A DNA stretch of 64,000 nt from Verrucomicrobiota bacterium (GTDB taxonomy: Bacteria; Verrucomicrobiota; Verrucomicrobiia; Opitutales; Opitutaceae): contig JAQGOP010000046.1 of NCBI GenBank assembly GCA_028293545.1, positions 1 through 64,000 on the forward strand, read 5' to 3'. The translations under genes were made by a program, and so were the position numbers. The stretch's first letter is position 1. Each line of letters starts with the position of its first letter. Of the stretch, positions 34,492-45,575 are shown piece after piece. The notes under the pieces are model-generated. The model was not told the origin of the DNA. It did no database searches and saw only the letters and a list, made by a program, of their open reading frames with translations.

Positions 34492-34626
34492 AAACTGATG
34501 CCCATTCTCGGACGGGTGGGAACCGGCGAAGATGAGTGGTCGCCGATTAGAGGGTCTGGCTGGTGCAGCGTATAGCCCCAACGCACCGTCTGGCTGCTTC
34601 ACCGCGTTCTATCGGGCCAACCCATG

Positions 34627-35610
34627 TCAGATTTCCTTGATCCTGATGCACGCCACCTCGCGCCCGGGCGTGTCGGGAATCAACGGGGGAACGACCGCCT
34701 TGCACTTTTCCTGGGCATACGGGCAACGCGGGTGAAAGGCGCAGCCCACCGGCGGATTGATGGGGGAAGGCGGATCGCCGGGGAGGACGATGCGCTGGCG
34801 ATTCCGCTCGAGGTCGGGGTCCGGCGTGGGAATCGCGCTGACCAGCGCGCGCGTGTAGGGATGGCGCGGACGCTCAATCACGTCCGCGGCGGGCCCGAGT
34901 TCGACGATCTTGCCGAGGTACATCACGGCGACGCGGTCGGAGATGTGTTTCACCACCGACAAGTCGTGCGCGATGAAAATGAGCGAGAGATTCATCTCCC
35001 GGCAGAGCTGCGACAGGAGATTCAGGATTTGGGCCTGGATCGAGACGTCGAGCGCCGAAACGGGCTCGTCCGCGATGATCATTTTCGGCTGCAACGCCAG
35101 GGCCCGCGCGATGGCGATGCGCTGACGCTGCCCGCCGGAAAATTCATGCGGATATTTCTGCATGAAGCGCGGCGCGAGCCCCACCAGGCGCATCAGCTCA
35201 GCGACGCGGGCGTTGACCTCGGCGGGCGGACAAACGCGGTGTGCGATCAACGGTTCCGCCAACGTGGAATAGACGGTGAGCCGCGGATTGAGCGAGGCAT
35301 ACGGATCCTGGAAAACCATCTGGAGGTCGCGTCGGGCCACGAGCAGTTCCTTCGCCGAGCAATCGGACAGGTTCTTGCCGTTCAACACGACCGTGCCGGC
35401 CGTCGTCGGCACCAGTTGCATGATGGTGCGCGCGAGCGTGGACTTCCCACAGCCGGATTCGCCGACCAGTCCGAGGACTTCGCCGCGACCGACGGACAGC
35501 GTCACCCCATCCACCGCCTTGACGGTTCCGGTTTGCCGACGGCGCACGAACCCCGACACCACCGGGAAGTGGGTTTTGACGTCGGTGAGCTCGAGGATGG
35601 AGTCGGTCAT
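34627..35610 (-). CDS. Oligopeptide/dipeptide ABC transporter ATP-binding protein (OppF/DppF type)
   Basis: 327 residues: Walker [10 protein letters not shown] near residue 55, signature [15 protein letters not shown], Walker [14 protein letters not shown]-loop IAHDLSVV. The OppF-type C-terminal oligopeptide domain has a Cys motif ([17 protein letters not shown]) that may bind an iron-sulfur cluster in this family. It is the second ATPase of a pair, 12 nt after the OppD-like gene. No permease or binding-protein gene is present in the window. Confidence 0.92.
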   Translation of the reverse strand: MTDSILELTDVKTHFPVVSGFVRRRQTGTVKAVDGVTLSVGRGEVLGLVGESGCGKSTLARTIMQLVPTTAGTVVLNGKNLSDCSAKELLVARRDLQMVFQDPYASLNPRLTVYSTLAEPLIAHRVCPPAEVNARVAELMRLVGLAPRFMQKYPHEFSGGQRQRIAIARALALQPKMIIADEPVSALDVSIQAQILNLLSQLCREMNLSLIFIAHDLSVVKHISDRVAVMYLGKIVELGPAADVIERPRHPYTRALVSAIPTPDPDLERNRQRIVLPGDPPSPINPPVGCAFHPRCPYAQEKCKAVVPPLIPDTPGREVACIRIKEI

Positions 35611-35622
35611 GGTCGCGCGGAG

Positions 35623-36597
<975 letters not shown>

Positions 36598-36638
36598 GGG
36601 TCGGAGAAGTGGCGCGGTGGCCGGCCAGGGTGCAACGA

Positions 36639-38540
36639 CTAAGTCGCGAAAACCGGCGCGGCCGCGTTCTCGGACATCGCGGCCAGCACATCCGCCGGCT
36701 TCAGCTCGGCAAGCGGTGCACCGCCGGTTGGCGGGCAGCCGGCAGGTTGGAGAATTTTCACCGGGGCGTCGAACACCGGTCCCGTGCGAATCGGATTGGT
36801 GGGCCCAAAAAGGCCGATCACGGAAACGCCCAGCGCGTTCGCCAGGTGCATTCCGCCCGTGTCGTTGGTCACGAGCAGCCGGCAAGCCTGCAATCGCGCG
36901 CAGTACTCGGGCAACGAGGTGCGGCCGGCGATATCCTCCACCCGGTCGCCGAATCCCGCGGCGATGGCGGCGGTGATCGGGCGATCATTCGCGGTGCCGA
37001 AAAGCACGAAATGTCCGCCCGGCCGCGCTGCGATCAACGCGCGCCAATGTTCCACGGGCCAGCGTTTCGACGGATTATTCTCCGAACCCGCAATCAGCCC
37101 GATTGCGGAGGCGGGAATTTCACCCGCGGGTGGTTGCGGATGACGGTCCGGAGCGACGTTAAGCCCGAAGTGGCGGAGGAAGTTTTCCCAGAGTTCCAAC
37201 TGGTGATGCGTCCGTTCGTCGAAATCGGCCGGCACGCGGTAGGAATGCGACAGCAGCGGACGGCGTTTGCCGGGCCGGATGATTCCGAAGCGCTGGCGCG
37301 AACCGCCGAGCCAGGCTTCCAGGTCGCCGCGAAATGAATTCGTGAACAGCAGCCAGGTGTCCGGGTAGGCCGCGCGCAATTTCCAGAAGTGAAGGAAATA
37401 GCCGAGTCCGCGTGCCGGCAGCGGATGGAATCGATCGGCGACCTGCCAGCTTTTGAGCAACGCGAGGAATTGCGGCTTCGCAATCAGGGTAATTTCCGCG
37501 TCGGGTCGCGAAACCCGCAGCGCGCGCAGCAAGGGCACCGCCATGACGACGTCGCCGAGCCAATTCGGGAGCCGCACGAAGATCCGCGTCCGCCGCGGCA
37601 ATTCCGCTAATCCGCGCTGGCGGAGATCCGCGGCGATCAGGTCGCGCTTGGCCTCGAGGCGGAATCGGCGCGCCGGCACGTCCTGGTTCCGCCAGCGATT
37701 GTGCGCCCACAGCCAGGAAGCACAGAGGTTTTCATCGCTGGTGAGCTTGCCCTCGAGCCACTGGTTGAGCGCGATCGTGGCGCCGGCGGCAGTCTGGTCG
37801 TTCGCCACCAGGTCGAGGGCGAGCTCGACGCGCCAGAAACCCAGCCGACGCGGATAAATCACTTCGAGCGCGGCGGAAAATTTCTCCACCATCAGGCCCG
37901 GGAGATCGCTCGTGGAGCAGACCCGCCCGAGAAAAGTCGCGAGCCCGCCCTGCATGCCGGCGTTTTGGTCGAACAGGATGCCGGCCACGCCCTGGCGCCG
38001 AAGCACCTTGAGCAATTCGACGAATCCCTCGCGTCGCGAGAGCATGCGAAAACCAAAGCGCTCGCGCCCGCGTTTCACCCACTGGTCGGCCGCGGCGTTG
38101 TCGAGTGGACGGTAGATGATTCCCATCTCGGGAAACGGCTTTGGCAGCACCACGGGCATGCACGGCTGGACTTCCCAGTAGGCCATGTGCGTGGTGACCA
38201 TCACGACCGGGTAGGGCGCCCGCTGGTGGCGGAGCGTCAGGTCGACGAGCCGCGGGGAAGGCCGGATGATTTGGCGCAGGCGCTTCTCAGTGAGGAACGG
38301 GATGGCGAGCGACAGCAGCACCGTTTCGGCAAGGCGCCGGGAGCTGTGGCGGGCGATGCGGCGGTGCCATGACGCCGGGCGCTCGGGAAACGCGTGGTGA
38401 AGGTTCGACCGCGCGACCTGGCGCCGACGCGGGATGGCCCAGAACATCAATTCGCCCAGGATTGTCGCGACTCCGTGCAGCAGCGGCTCCGGCAAATGAG
38501 CCAGGATCCAGCCGGAAGTTTGAAGCAGGAGTTTCTGCAC
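36639..38540 (-). CDS. Fusion of lipid A acyltransferase (LpxL/HtrB-like) and GT9 heptosyltransferase-like domain
   Basis: 633 residues in one uninterrupted frame. Residues 1 to about 300 are an LpxL/LpxM-type acyltransferase with an N-terminal hydrophobic anchor, the catalytic H-x4-E in THMAYWE (about 118), and the substrate-binding FDQNAGMQGG. Residues about 315-620 are an ADP-heptose:LPS heptosyltransferase-like GT9 domain: RIFVRLPNWLGDVVMAVPLL, LIAGSENNPSKRWPVEHW, VTNDTGGMHLANALGVSVIGLFGPTNP. The two activities act on successive layers of the same molecule: lipid A acylation, then core sugar addition. No internal stop or frameshift is seen and both domains look complete. Divergent from another GT9 gene 95 bp away. 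Confidence 0.9.
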   Translation of the reverse strand: MQKLLLQTSGWILAHLPEPLLHGVATILGELMFWAIPRRRQVARSNLHHAFPERPASWHRRIARHSSRRLAETVLLSLAIPFLTEKRLRQIIRPSPRLVDLTLRHQRAPYPVVMVTTHMAYWEVQPCMPVVLPKPFPEMGIIYRPLDNAAADQWVKRGRERFGFRMLSRREGFVELLKVLRRQGVAGILFDQNAGMQGGLATFLGRVCSTSDLPGLMVEKFSAALEVIYPRRLGFWRVELALDLVANDQTAAGATIALNQWLEGKLTSDENLCASWLWAHNRWRNQDVPARRFRLEAKRDLIAADLRQRGLAELPRRTRIFVRLPNWLGDVVMAVPLLRALRVSRPDAEITLIAKPQFLALLKSWQVADRFHPLPARGLGYFLHFWKLRAAYPDTWLLFTNSFRGDLEAWLGGSRQRFGIIRPGKRRPLLSHSYRVPADFDERTHHQLELWENFLRHFGLNVAPDRHPQPPAGEIPASAIGLIAGSENNPSKRWPVEHWRALIAARPGGHFVLFGTANDRPITAAIAAGFGDRVEDIAGRTSLPEYCARLQACRLLVTNDTGGMHLANALGVSVIGLFGPTNPIRTGPVFDAPVKILQPAGCPPTGGAPLAELKPADVLAAMSENAAAPVFAT

Positions 38541-38635
38541 GCGCGAGTCGGATTAGCGTTTGATTTGAACGTCAATCTGCATCAAACGATGCGGCCCGGC
38601 GGTTAAAAGCAGATTCTGCCCGCACCGTCCGTGCC

Positions 38636-39601
38636 ATGCTCGAACTTCTCATCATCAAACCATCCTCGCTCGGGGACATCGTCCACGGGCTGCAGGTCGC
38701 GACGTCGCTCAAGGCGCAGCGCGAAGGGTTGAGGATTTCATGGGTGGTGCGGGACATCTTCGCGCCGATTGTCCGCGCGTGCGAAGCGATCGACCAGGTT
38801 TATGTCTTTGAGCGTTCGGCCGGGGCGAAGGGCTTCCTCCGCCTGATGCGCGAAATCCGGCAGACGAAATTTGACTATGTGTTCGATTTCCAGGGCCTGC
38901 TGCGCACGGGCCTGATGACCTCGCGCACGCTCGCGAAGAAAAAAATCGGGCGCACCGATGCCCGCGAGTGGTCGGGGATTTTCTACGACGAAAAAGTCCC
39001 GCTCCCGCCCGAGGGCCGGCGCAGCCACGCGGTTGAAATCCTCCTGCAGTTCTGCCCGGTGCTCGGCGCCAAGCCCGAGCTGCGCGGGCACCTCAAGTTC
39101 GGCGAGGCTGGGACATTGAACCTGAGCTTTGCCGAGGGCCGCGGCGGCGCGAAGCCCTACCTGATGTTTCCCGACAGCCGTCGCGCGGAGAAATGCTGGG
39201 GCGGTTTCAAGCAGCTCACGGAAATGATCCTGCGCGAGAACCGCACCCGGAAGGTGATCTGGGCCGGCAACAACCGCGTGCCGGACCGCAATGCGTACCC
39301 GGCGGAGCAATTCCTCAACCTCACCGCCAACACCAGCCTCGTGTCGCTGCCGGCGCTGATCAAACGCGCGGACTGGGTCATCACCAACGACAGCGGCCCG
39401 ATGCACCTCGCGGCGGCGCTGGGGGTGAAGACGCTGGGGATTTTTGGCCCGACGGACCCGCGGTTGTTTGGGCCGTACCCGCTGACGGCGCCGACGAACT
39501 TCGTGGTGCAGGCGCCGGTGGGCGACTTGAAGCTGCTTTCGGCGAAGGATGTCTATGCGCGTTTCCAGCGCGCGCGCGCGCGATTCGAAAAGAACCGCTG
39601 A
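38636..39601 (+). CDS. GT9 glycosyltransferase (heptosyltransferase I-like)
   Basis: 321 residues: N-terminal LLIIKPSSLGDIVHGLQVA (the K-x-S-x-x-G-D acceptor motif) and C-terminal VITNDSGPMHLAAALGVKTLGIFGPTDP. Resembles WaaC, which adds the first heptose to Kdo2-lipid A; the exact sugar is not provable here. Stands divergently to the LpxL-GT9 fusion, so lipid A core genes flank a shared promoter region. Followed by serS after 11 nt. Confidence 0.9.
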   Translation: MLELLIIKPSSLGDIVHGLQVATSLKAQREGLRISWVVRDIFAPIVRACEAIDQVYVFERSAGAKGFLRLMREIRQTKFDYVFDFQGLLRTGLMTSRTLAKKKIGRTDAREWSGIFYDEKVPLPPEGRRSHAVEILLQFCPVLGAKPELRGHLKFGEAGTLNLSFAEGRGGAKPYLMFPDSRRAEKCWGGFKQLTEMILRENRTRKVIWAGNNRVPDRNAYPAEQFLNLTANTSLVSLPALIKRADWVITNDSGPMHLAAALGVKTLGIFGPTDPRLFGPYPLTAPTNFVVQAPVGDLKLLSAKDVYARFQRARARFEKNR

Positions 39602-39612
39602 CCTATTTTTTC

Positions 39613-40884
39613 ATGCTCGATCCCAAACTGATTCGTGAGTCGCCCGACCTGGTTCGCGCGGCGATTGCCAAGAAACACCTCGAGGTCGACCTCGATGCCG
39701 TCCTGGCGATCGATTCGATGTGGCGCGCCCAGTTGCAGGAGGTCGAGGCGTTGCGCGCGACGCAGAAGGCCGCGAACGCCGCGATGGCGGCGCTGCCCAA
39801 GGGATCGCCGGAATTCATCGCGAAGGTCACGGAGATGAAAGCCGTGTCGGCGCAGGTGAAGGAGAAGGACGCGCAGCTGACCGAGACGCAGGAGAAATTC
39901 CGCCTCGCGATGCTCTCGATTCCCAACCTCCCGCACGCGAGCGTGCCCGAAGGCCGGACCCCGGAGGACAATGTCGTTTTCGCGCTCCACGGTTCGCACA
40001 TGGAGCCGAAGCCCCATGCGCTGCCGCACTGGGAAATCCCGGGGTTCGAGCGGTTGTTTGATTTTGCGCGCGGCGCCAAGGTGACCGGCGCGGGTTTTCC
40101 TTTCTTCATCGGCGACGGCGCGAAGCTCGCCCGGGCCCTGCTCCAGTTCTTCCTCGAGGAAGATGGCAAGGCCGGGTACGTCGAGGTCAGCCCGCCGATC
40201 TTCGTCAACGCCGCGAGCGCGACCGCGACCGGCCAGCTGCCCGACAAGGAGGGCCAGATGTACGAGACGACGCCGGACCGCCTTTATGCGGTGCCGACCG
40301 CCGAGGTGCCGCTGACGAATTTTTTCCGCGACGAGATCCTGGAGGAATCCGCGCTGCCCGTTTATCGTTGCGCCTACACGCCCTGTTTTCGCCGCGAGGC
40401 CGGAAGTTATGGCAAGGACGTGCGGGGACTGAACCGCGTCCATCAATTCGACAAGGTCGAGCTGCTCAAGTGGGTCCATCCGTCGACGAGCTACGACGAA
40501 CTCGACAAGCTTCGCCTCGACGCCGAGGCCCTGCTGCGGAAACTCGACCTGCCTTACCGCGTGCTGCTGATGTGCGGCGGCGACGTCGGTTTCGCGCAGG
40601 CGAAAAAATACGACCTCGAAGTCTGGGGCGCCGGGCAGAAACGGTGGCTGGAAGTTTCGAGCTGTTCAAATTTCGAGGCGTTCCAGGCCCGCCGCGCGCA
40701 GATCCGTTTTCGCTCCAAGGAAACGGGTAAGCCGGAACTGGTGCACACGATCAATGGCTCCGGGCTGGCCGTGCCCCGCGTGCTCGCGGCGATCCTCGAA
40801 AATAATCTCCAGGCCGATGGGCGGGTCAAAATTCCCGAGGCGCTCGTGCCGTATTTCGGCAAGGAGTACCTCAGCTTCAAGTGA
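39613..40884 (+). CDS. serS: Seryl-tRNA synthetase
   Basis: 423-residue class II synthetase. An N-terminal coiled-coil arm binds the tRNA (MLDPKLIRESPDLVRAAIAK, then the WRAQLQEVEALRATQKAANA helices). The catalytic core has motif 2 (YRCAYTPCFRREAGSYGKDV), the serine-specific TAEVPLTN, and motif 3 (NGSGLAVPRVLAAILEN). ATG 39613 is the natural start; the track's 39193 start lies inside the upstream gene. Its stop overlaps the tilS GTG start (GTGA). Confidence 0.96.
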   Translation: MLDPKLIRESPDLVRAAIAKKHLEVDLDAVLAIDSMWRAQLQEVEALRATQKAANAAMAALPKGSPEFIAKVTEMKAVSAQVKEKDAQLTETQEKFRLAMLSIPNLPHASVPEGRTPEDNVVFALHGSHMEPKPHALPHWEIPGFERLFDFARGAKVTGAGFPFFIGDGAKLARALLQFFLEEDGKAGYVEVSPPIFVNAASATATGQLPDKEGQMYETTPDRLYAVPTAEVPLTNFFRDEILEESALPVYRCAYTPCFRREAGSYGKDVRGLNRVHQFDKVELLKWVHPSTSYDELDKLRLDAEALLRKLDLPYRVLLMCGGDVGFAQAKKYDLEVWGAGQKRWLEVSSCSNFEAFQARRAQIRFRSKETGKPELVHTINGSGLAVPRVLAAILENNLQADGRVKIPEALVPYFGKEYLSFK

Positions 40885-41936
40885 CCCGGTCCTCCGCGCG
40901 CGCCTCGGGCCGGGTTTCGTGGGCGCATTGCGCGTCGAAACTCGCCGAAGCCTTGCCGCGGGCCCGGCTTCATCCCGCGGTCGTCGCCTGGGCGGAAAGC
41001 GCGTCGCCGCGGAAAACCTGGGCGATCGCATTTTCCGGCGGAGCCGACTCGCTCTGCCTGCTGCTGCTGCTCTGGGCGCATTGGCCGACCCGGCGAAGGC
41101 ACCTGTGCGCCCTGCACTTCAATCACCGGTTGCGCGGGGTGGAATCCCGGCGCGATGCCGAATTCTGCCGCAAAGCCTGCCGCGGCTTGGGAATTAAACT
41201 GATCGAGGGCGAGTGGTCGGACGCCCATGCGGGCGCCAGCGAAGCGGAGGCGCGCGCGGCGCGGCATATGTTTTTCGCGCGGCATTCGCGCGCGCTTTGG
41301 AGCGGCCACCAGCAGGACGACATCGCCGAGACTTTTTTCATGCGGCTCGCGCGTGGCAGCGGCACGGGCGGATTGTCGGCGCCGCGGCCGATCCACGCGA
41401 TGCCGGCGGGACGAACCCATGTGCGCCCGCTCCTCACGGTTTCAAAGGCCCAGATCCTCGCCGCGCTGCGAGCCGCCGGAGCGACCTGGCGCGAGGACTC
41501 GACGAACAGCGGGCGCTATTATTTCCGAAATCGAATCAGGCGCGACGTCCTGCCGGCATGGGAACAGGCCGCGCAACGCGATGCGCTCGCCGGTGCCGCC
41601 CGGTCGCGGGAGCTGCTGGAGGACGATGATTCCGCACTCGAGGCCTGGCTCGCGGAAATCGAACCGATGGCCAAGGACGGGTCGCTCAACCTCAAGCGGA
41701 TTCACGGCAAGCCGCGGGCACTCGTGCGCCGCGCGCTTCATCGTTGGCTGCTCGCCCAGCGCCGGACGTTTCATCTTTCGCGCCAGGCGTTCGATTCATT
41801 GCTCGGATCGGTGATGCGCGGAAGCCCGACGCGCCAAAGCCTGGGCGCGGAAAGTTTCGCCGTCATTGAAAAGTCCCGGCTGCGTTTTGTGGCGCGGGGT
41901 AAATATACCCAGGATTTCCACCCTTCGGCCAATTGA
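40881..41936 (+). CDS. tilS: tRNA(Ile)-lysidine synthase
   Basis: 351 residues of the PP-loop ATPase family that converts cytidine-34 of tRNA-Ile(CAU) to lysidine. ATP-pyrophosphatase loop AFSGGADSLCLL near residue 51, then LHFNHRLRGVESRRDAEFC, the GHQQDDIAETFFMRLARGSG block, and EDSTNSGRYYFRNRIRRDVL. Starts with GTG, overlapping serS by 4 nt, so translationally coupled. The C-terminal region is short compared with E. coli TilS. Confidence 0.92.
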   Translation: MTRSSARASGRVSWAHCASKLAEALPRARLHPAVVAWAESASPRKTWAIAFSGGADSLCLLLLLWAHWPTRRRHLCALHFNHRLRGVESRRDAEFCRKACRGLGIKLIEGEWSDAHAGASEAEARAARHMFFARHSRALWSGHQQDDIAETFFMRLARGSGTGGLSAPRPIHAMPAGRTHVRPLLTVSKAQILAALRAAGATWREDSTNSGRYYFRNRIRRDVLPAWEQAAQRDALAGAARSRELLEDDDSALEAWLAEIEPMAKDGSLNLKRIHGKPRALVRRALHRWLLAQRRTFHLSRQAFDSLLGSVMRGSPTRQSLGAESFAVIEKSRLRFVARGKYTQDFHPSAN

Positions 41937-41982
41937 CTTATACAGGAGGAACATCCACGGTTTGGCCTCAGTCCAACCCCCC

Positions 41983-44001
41983 ATGCCCGATCCCGATAAT
42001 AATAAGAAACGTCGCTCGCTGAAAAACCTGCCTCCTGATCGTTTCCAGCCGAAGATGCTGGTGATCTGGTTGGTCATCGTGCTCGCGGCCATCTCACTGC
42101 TCTTTTTTGCGCCGGGCGGCCTCAAGTCGCCGGCCTCCGTGAAGATCCAAAAGGTCGTTGAGCTTGCCGAACAGGGCAAGGTGCGCGAAGGCGTCATCCG
42201 TCCCGACGCTTCGGGCGGTCGCGACTGGGTCGTCATCACCGGCGAAACCGCCAAGGATGCCGGCCTCGAGGGAGATCGCGGCCCGACCACGCAGTTCCGC
42301 GCCGCCGGTCGCCTGACCGACGCCAACATGGAGCGCCTGCAAAAATCACAGGCCTTCGCCGAACAGCCCGCGACCACGCTGCTGTCCCAGATCGCGGTGA
42401 ACGTGATCCCGTTCCTCCTGATCATTGGGCTCCTTTATTTCCTTTTCATCCGCCAGCTCCGCCAGGCCGGCAAGGGTGCCCTCAGCTTCGGCAAGAGCCG
42501 AGCCAAGCTGCTGACGCGCGATCGCGACAAACTCACGTTTGCCGACGTTGCCGGTTGCGACGAAGCCAAGGAGGAAGTCAGCGAAGTCGTCGAATTCCTG
42601 AAGGACCCGAAAAAATTCACCAAGATGGGTGGCAAGATTCCGAAGGGCATCCTGATGGTCGGGCCTCCCGGCACCGGCAAGACACTCCTCGCGAAGGCCG
42701 TGGCGGGCGAAGCCGACGTTCCTTTCTTCAGCATCTCCGGTTCCGACTTTGTCGAGATGTTCGTGGGCGTCGGCGCGAGCCGCGTGCGCGACATGTTCGA
42801 GCAGGGCCGCAAGAGCGCGCCTTGCATCATCTTCATCGATGAAATCGACGCGGTCGGCCGCCAGCGCGGCGCCGGCCTCGGCGGCGGCAACGATGAACGC
42901 GAGCAGACCTTGAATTCGCTGCTCGTCGAGATGGACGGCTTCGACACCACGGAAGGCGTGATCATCATTGCGGCGACGAATCGCCCGGATGTGCTCGACA
43001 GCGCGCTGCTCCGCCCGGGTCGTTTCGACCGTCAAATCTACGTCGACCTTCCTGACTTGGTTGGCCGCGAGCAAATTCTCCGCGTGCATGCGCGGAAGAT
43101 CAGCCTCTCGGAAAATGTCGACCTCGCTTCCATCGCCCGCGGCACGCCCGGCCTTTCCGGCGCCGAGCTGGCCAACTTGCTCAACGAGTCCGCGTTGCTC
43201 GCGGCCCGTCGCGACAAGAAGAAGGTCGAGATGGTCGATATCGGTGACGCCCGCGACAAGGTCCTGTGGGGCCGCGAACGTCGTCGCGTCATGGACGACA
43301 GCGAAAAACGCGCGATCGCCTGGCACGAAGCCGGCCACGCAGTCGTCCAAGCCGTGCTCGATGACGGCACGGTGCCGGTCCACAAGGTCACGATCATCCC
43401 GCGCGGGCAGAGCCTGGGCAGCACGAGTTTTTTCCCGACGAAGGACATCCTGACCCGGGCCAAGAAAAAGCTGCTCGACCAAATCGCGATGGCGATGGGT
43501 GGACGCATTGCCGAGGAACTCGTGACCGGCGACATCAGCAACGGCGCTTACGGGGACATCAAGCAGGCCACGCGTATCGCACGCTCGATGGTCTGTGACT
43601 ACGGCATGAGCGACTTGGGCCCGATCGCGCTGGGCGAAAACCAGGACACGGTTTTCCTTGGCCGCGATATCACGAGGTCGACGCACATCAGCGAAGACAC
43701 CGCCCGCCGGATCGACGCCGCAGTCGGCGACTTGATCAGCAGCCAGTATACCCGCGCGCAGCAGATCATCGCCGAGCATCGGACCGCGCTGGACAAGATT
43801 GCGATGGCGCTGATCGAACACGAAACCATTGAAGGCAAACACGTCCTTGAGATCCTGAAGCACGGCGACATCCAGTCGCCCGTAATTCGCGAGGCGATGG
43901 GCAAGAGCGATGCCAAGGCCATGGAAAAGCGCGCCGCCGAAAAAGCCGCCGCTCCCGGGCCGATCGACAGCCTGCCGACGCCGTCGCCTTCACCGGCTTG
44001 A
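41983..44001 (+). CDS. ftsH: ATP-dependent zinc metalloprotease FtsH
   Basis: 672-residue membrane-anchored AAA protease that degrades misfolded membrane and regulatory proteins. Two N-terminal helices ([18 protein letters not shown], then [20 protein letters not shown]) flank a small periplasmic domain. The AAA module has Walker A GPPGTGKT, Walker [12 protein letters not shown], and [21 protein letters not shown]. The protease has zinc motif HEAGH. ATG 41983 is the conservative start, but the AGGAGG at 41944 fits better with an in-frame TTG at 41962 that would add seven residues. A strong terminator follows. Confidence 0.96.
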   Translation: MPDPDNNKKRRSLKNLPPDRFQPKMLVIWLVIVLAAISLLFFAPGGLKSPASVKIQKVVELAEQGKVREGVIRPDASGGRDWVVITGETAKDAGLEGDRGPTTQFRAAGRLTDANMERLQKSQAFAEQPATTLLSQIAVNVIPFLLIIGLLYFLFIRQLRQAGKGALSFGKSRAKLLTRDRDKLTFADVAGCDEAKEEVSEVVEFLKDPKKFTKMGGKIPKGILMVGPPGTGKTLLAKAVAGEADVPFFSISGSDFVEMFVGVGASRVRDMFEQGRKSAPCIIFIDEIDAVGRQRGAGLGGGNDEREQTLNSLLVEMDGFDTTEGVIIIAATNRPDVLDSALLRPGRFDRQIYVDLPDLVGREQILRVHARKISLSENVDLASIARGTPGLSGAELANLLNESALLAARRDKKKVEMVDIGDARDKVLWGRERRRVMDDSEKRAIAWHEAGHAVVQAVLDDGTVPVHKVTIIPRGQSLGSTSFFPTKDILTRAKKKLLDQIAMAMGGRIAEELVTGDISNGAYGDIKQATRIARSMVCDYGMSDLGPIALGENQDTVFLGRDITRSTHISEDTARRIDAAVGDLISSQYTRAQQIIAEHRTALDKIAMALIEHETIEGKHVLEILKHGDIQSPVIREAMGKSDAKAMEKRAAEKAAAPGPIDSLPTPSPSPA

Positions 44002-44017
44002 GTGATACAACTTCCCT

Positions 44018-44053
44018 GGCCGGCCCGGTTTATTCCGGGCCGGCCTTTTTTTT
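44018..44053 (+). terminator. Rho-independent terminator of ftsH
   Basis: An 11-bp perfect stem (GGCCGGCCCGG/CCGGGCCGGCC, loop TTTATT) is followed by eight T residues, 16 bp after the ftsH stop codon. Confidence 0.95.
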
Positions 44054-44116
44054 GGGCGCGCGGATGGAAAATCGTCCTTGGATTTGTCGTTCCAAAACGC
44101 AGGATACGCCCTTCCC

Positions 44117-45475
44117 ATGAAAATTTGCTGTATCGGAGCAGGTTACGTAGGAGGCCCCACTATGGCGATGATCGCCCTGAAGGCTTCCGATATCGAAGTG
44201 AAGGTCGTCGACATGAACGCGACCCGCATTGCCGCCTGGAATTCAGGCACGCTGCCGATCTATGAGCCGGGACTCGACGACGTCGTTAAACAGACACGGG
44301 GCAAGAACCTGCATTTTTCCACCGATGTCATCGGCGCGATCAAGGAAGCCGACATCATCTTCGTGGCCGTCAACACCCCGACGAAGACCTATGGCGTGGG
44401 CGCCGGCCGGGCTGCGGACCTTCGTTTCATCGAGTCGGTCGCGCGCACGATTGCCGACGTTGCGACCGGTCCGAAGATCATCGTCGAGAAATCCACCATC
44501 CCGGTAAAAACGGCCGAGACGATCAAGGACATCCTCAGCGCGAACTCCAAGGGCATTAAGTTTGAAGTGCTTTCCAACCCGGAATTCCTCGCGGAAGGCA
44601 CGGCAGTGGCGGACCTGCAGATGCCGGATCGCGTCCTCATCGGCGGTGAACGCACCCCCGGCGGCGAAAAAGCGATGCAGACGCTGGTCGACGTTTACGC
44701 CCGCTGGGTGCCGCGCGACCGCATCATCACGACCAATCTCTGGTCGTCAGAGCTTTCCAAGCTCGTGGCGAACGCGTTCCTGGCGCAGCGGATTTCCTCG
44801 ATCAATTCCATTTCCGCGCTCTGCGAGGCGACCGGTGCAGACGTCGATGAAGTGGCGAACGCGATCGGCAAGGATTCGCGCATCGGCCCGAAATTCCTGA
44901 AGGCCTCGGTCGGCTTTGGCGGATCCTGTTTCCAAAAGGATATCCTGAATCTCGTCTATCTCTGCGAACACTTCGGCCTGCCGGAGGTCGCGACGTACTG
45001 GGATGGCGTGGTGAAGATGAACGACTGGCAGAAGCACCGTTTCGCGGCCAAGATTGTGCGCTCGCTGTTCAACACCGTCGCCGACAAGAAAATCGCCGTG
45101 CTTGGGTTCGCGTTCAAGAAGGACACCAACGACACGCGCGAGTCGGCGGCCATCGCCGTGTGCCGCGACCTGCTGGCCGAGCAGGCCAAGGTCGTGGTCT
45201 ATGACCCGCAGGTTCCGGCCGACGAAATCCGCGCCGACATCCTTGGAAAAGGAAAGGAAGAGGCCCGGCTCACCGTGGCGAAATCGGCGTACGAAGCCGC
45301 CGACGGCGCGCACGCCATCGCGATTGTGACCGAATGGGACGAGTTCAAGAAACTCGACTACGCGAAGATTCTCGGGGCCATGCACAAGCCGGCGTTTGTT
45401 TTCGACGGCCGCAACATCCTCGACCTCACCAAGCTCGCCGCGATGGGTTTCCGCACTTACGGCATCGGCAAGTAA
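44117..45475 (+). CDS. ugd: UDP-glucose 6-dehydrogenase
   Basis: 452 residues from ATG 44117. Oxidises UDP-glucose to UDP-glucuronate with two NAD+, feeding exopolysaccharide. Rossmann loop [29 protein letters not shown], catalytic Cys in [11 protein letters not shown] (about 276), and the second Rossmann-like domain [19 protein letters not shown]. The sequence style ([17 protein letters not shown]) is that of the longer animal/plant-like UGDs rather than typical short bacterial Ugd. Isolated by the ftsH terminator upstream. Confidence 0.94.
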   Translation: MKICCIGAGYVGGPTMAMIALKASDIEVKVVDMNATRIAAWNSGTLPIYEPGLDDVVKQTRGKNLHFSTDVIGAIKEADIIFVAVNTPTKTYGVGAGRAADLRFIESVARTIADVATGPKIIVEKSTIPVKTAETIKDILSANSKGIKFEVLSNPEFLAEGTAVADLQMPDRVLIGGERTPGGEKAMQTLVDVYARWVPRDRIITTNLWSSELSKLVANAFLAQRISSINSISALCEATGADVDEVANAIGKDSRIGPKFLKASVGFGGSCFQKDILNLVYLCEHFGLPEVATYWDGVVKMNDWQKHRFAAKIVRSLFNTVADKKIAVLGFAFKKDTNDTRESAAIAVCRDLLAEQAKVVVYDPQVPADEIRADILGKGKEEARLTVAKSAYEAADGAHAIAIVTEWDEFKKLDYAKILGAMHKPAFVFDGRNILDLTKLAAMGFRTYGIGK

Positions 45476-45575
45476 ACCGCCGCCGCCGGCGAAACCGCGA
45501 CCGGGGGTGAAACGCGTCGCCGACGCCAGGCCGATGGGGTGGTTGGTCCCGCCTGAGCGGGCCAGTCGCGCTCGA

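Noticed and set aside
42346-43863. 505-residue minus-strand ORF
   Set aside because: Shadow of ftsH.
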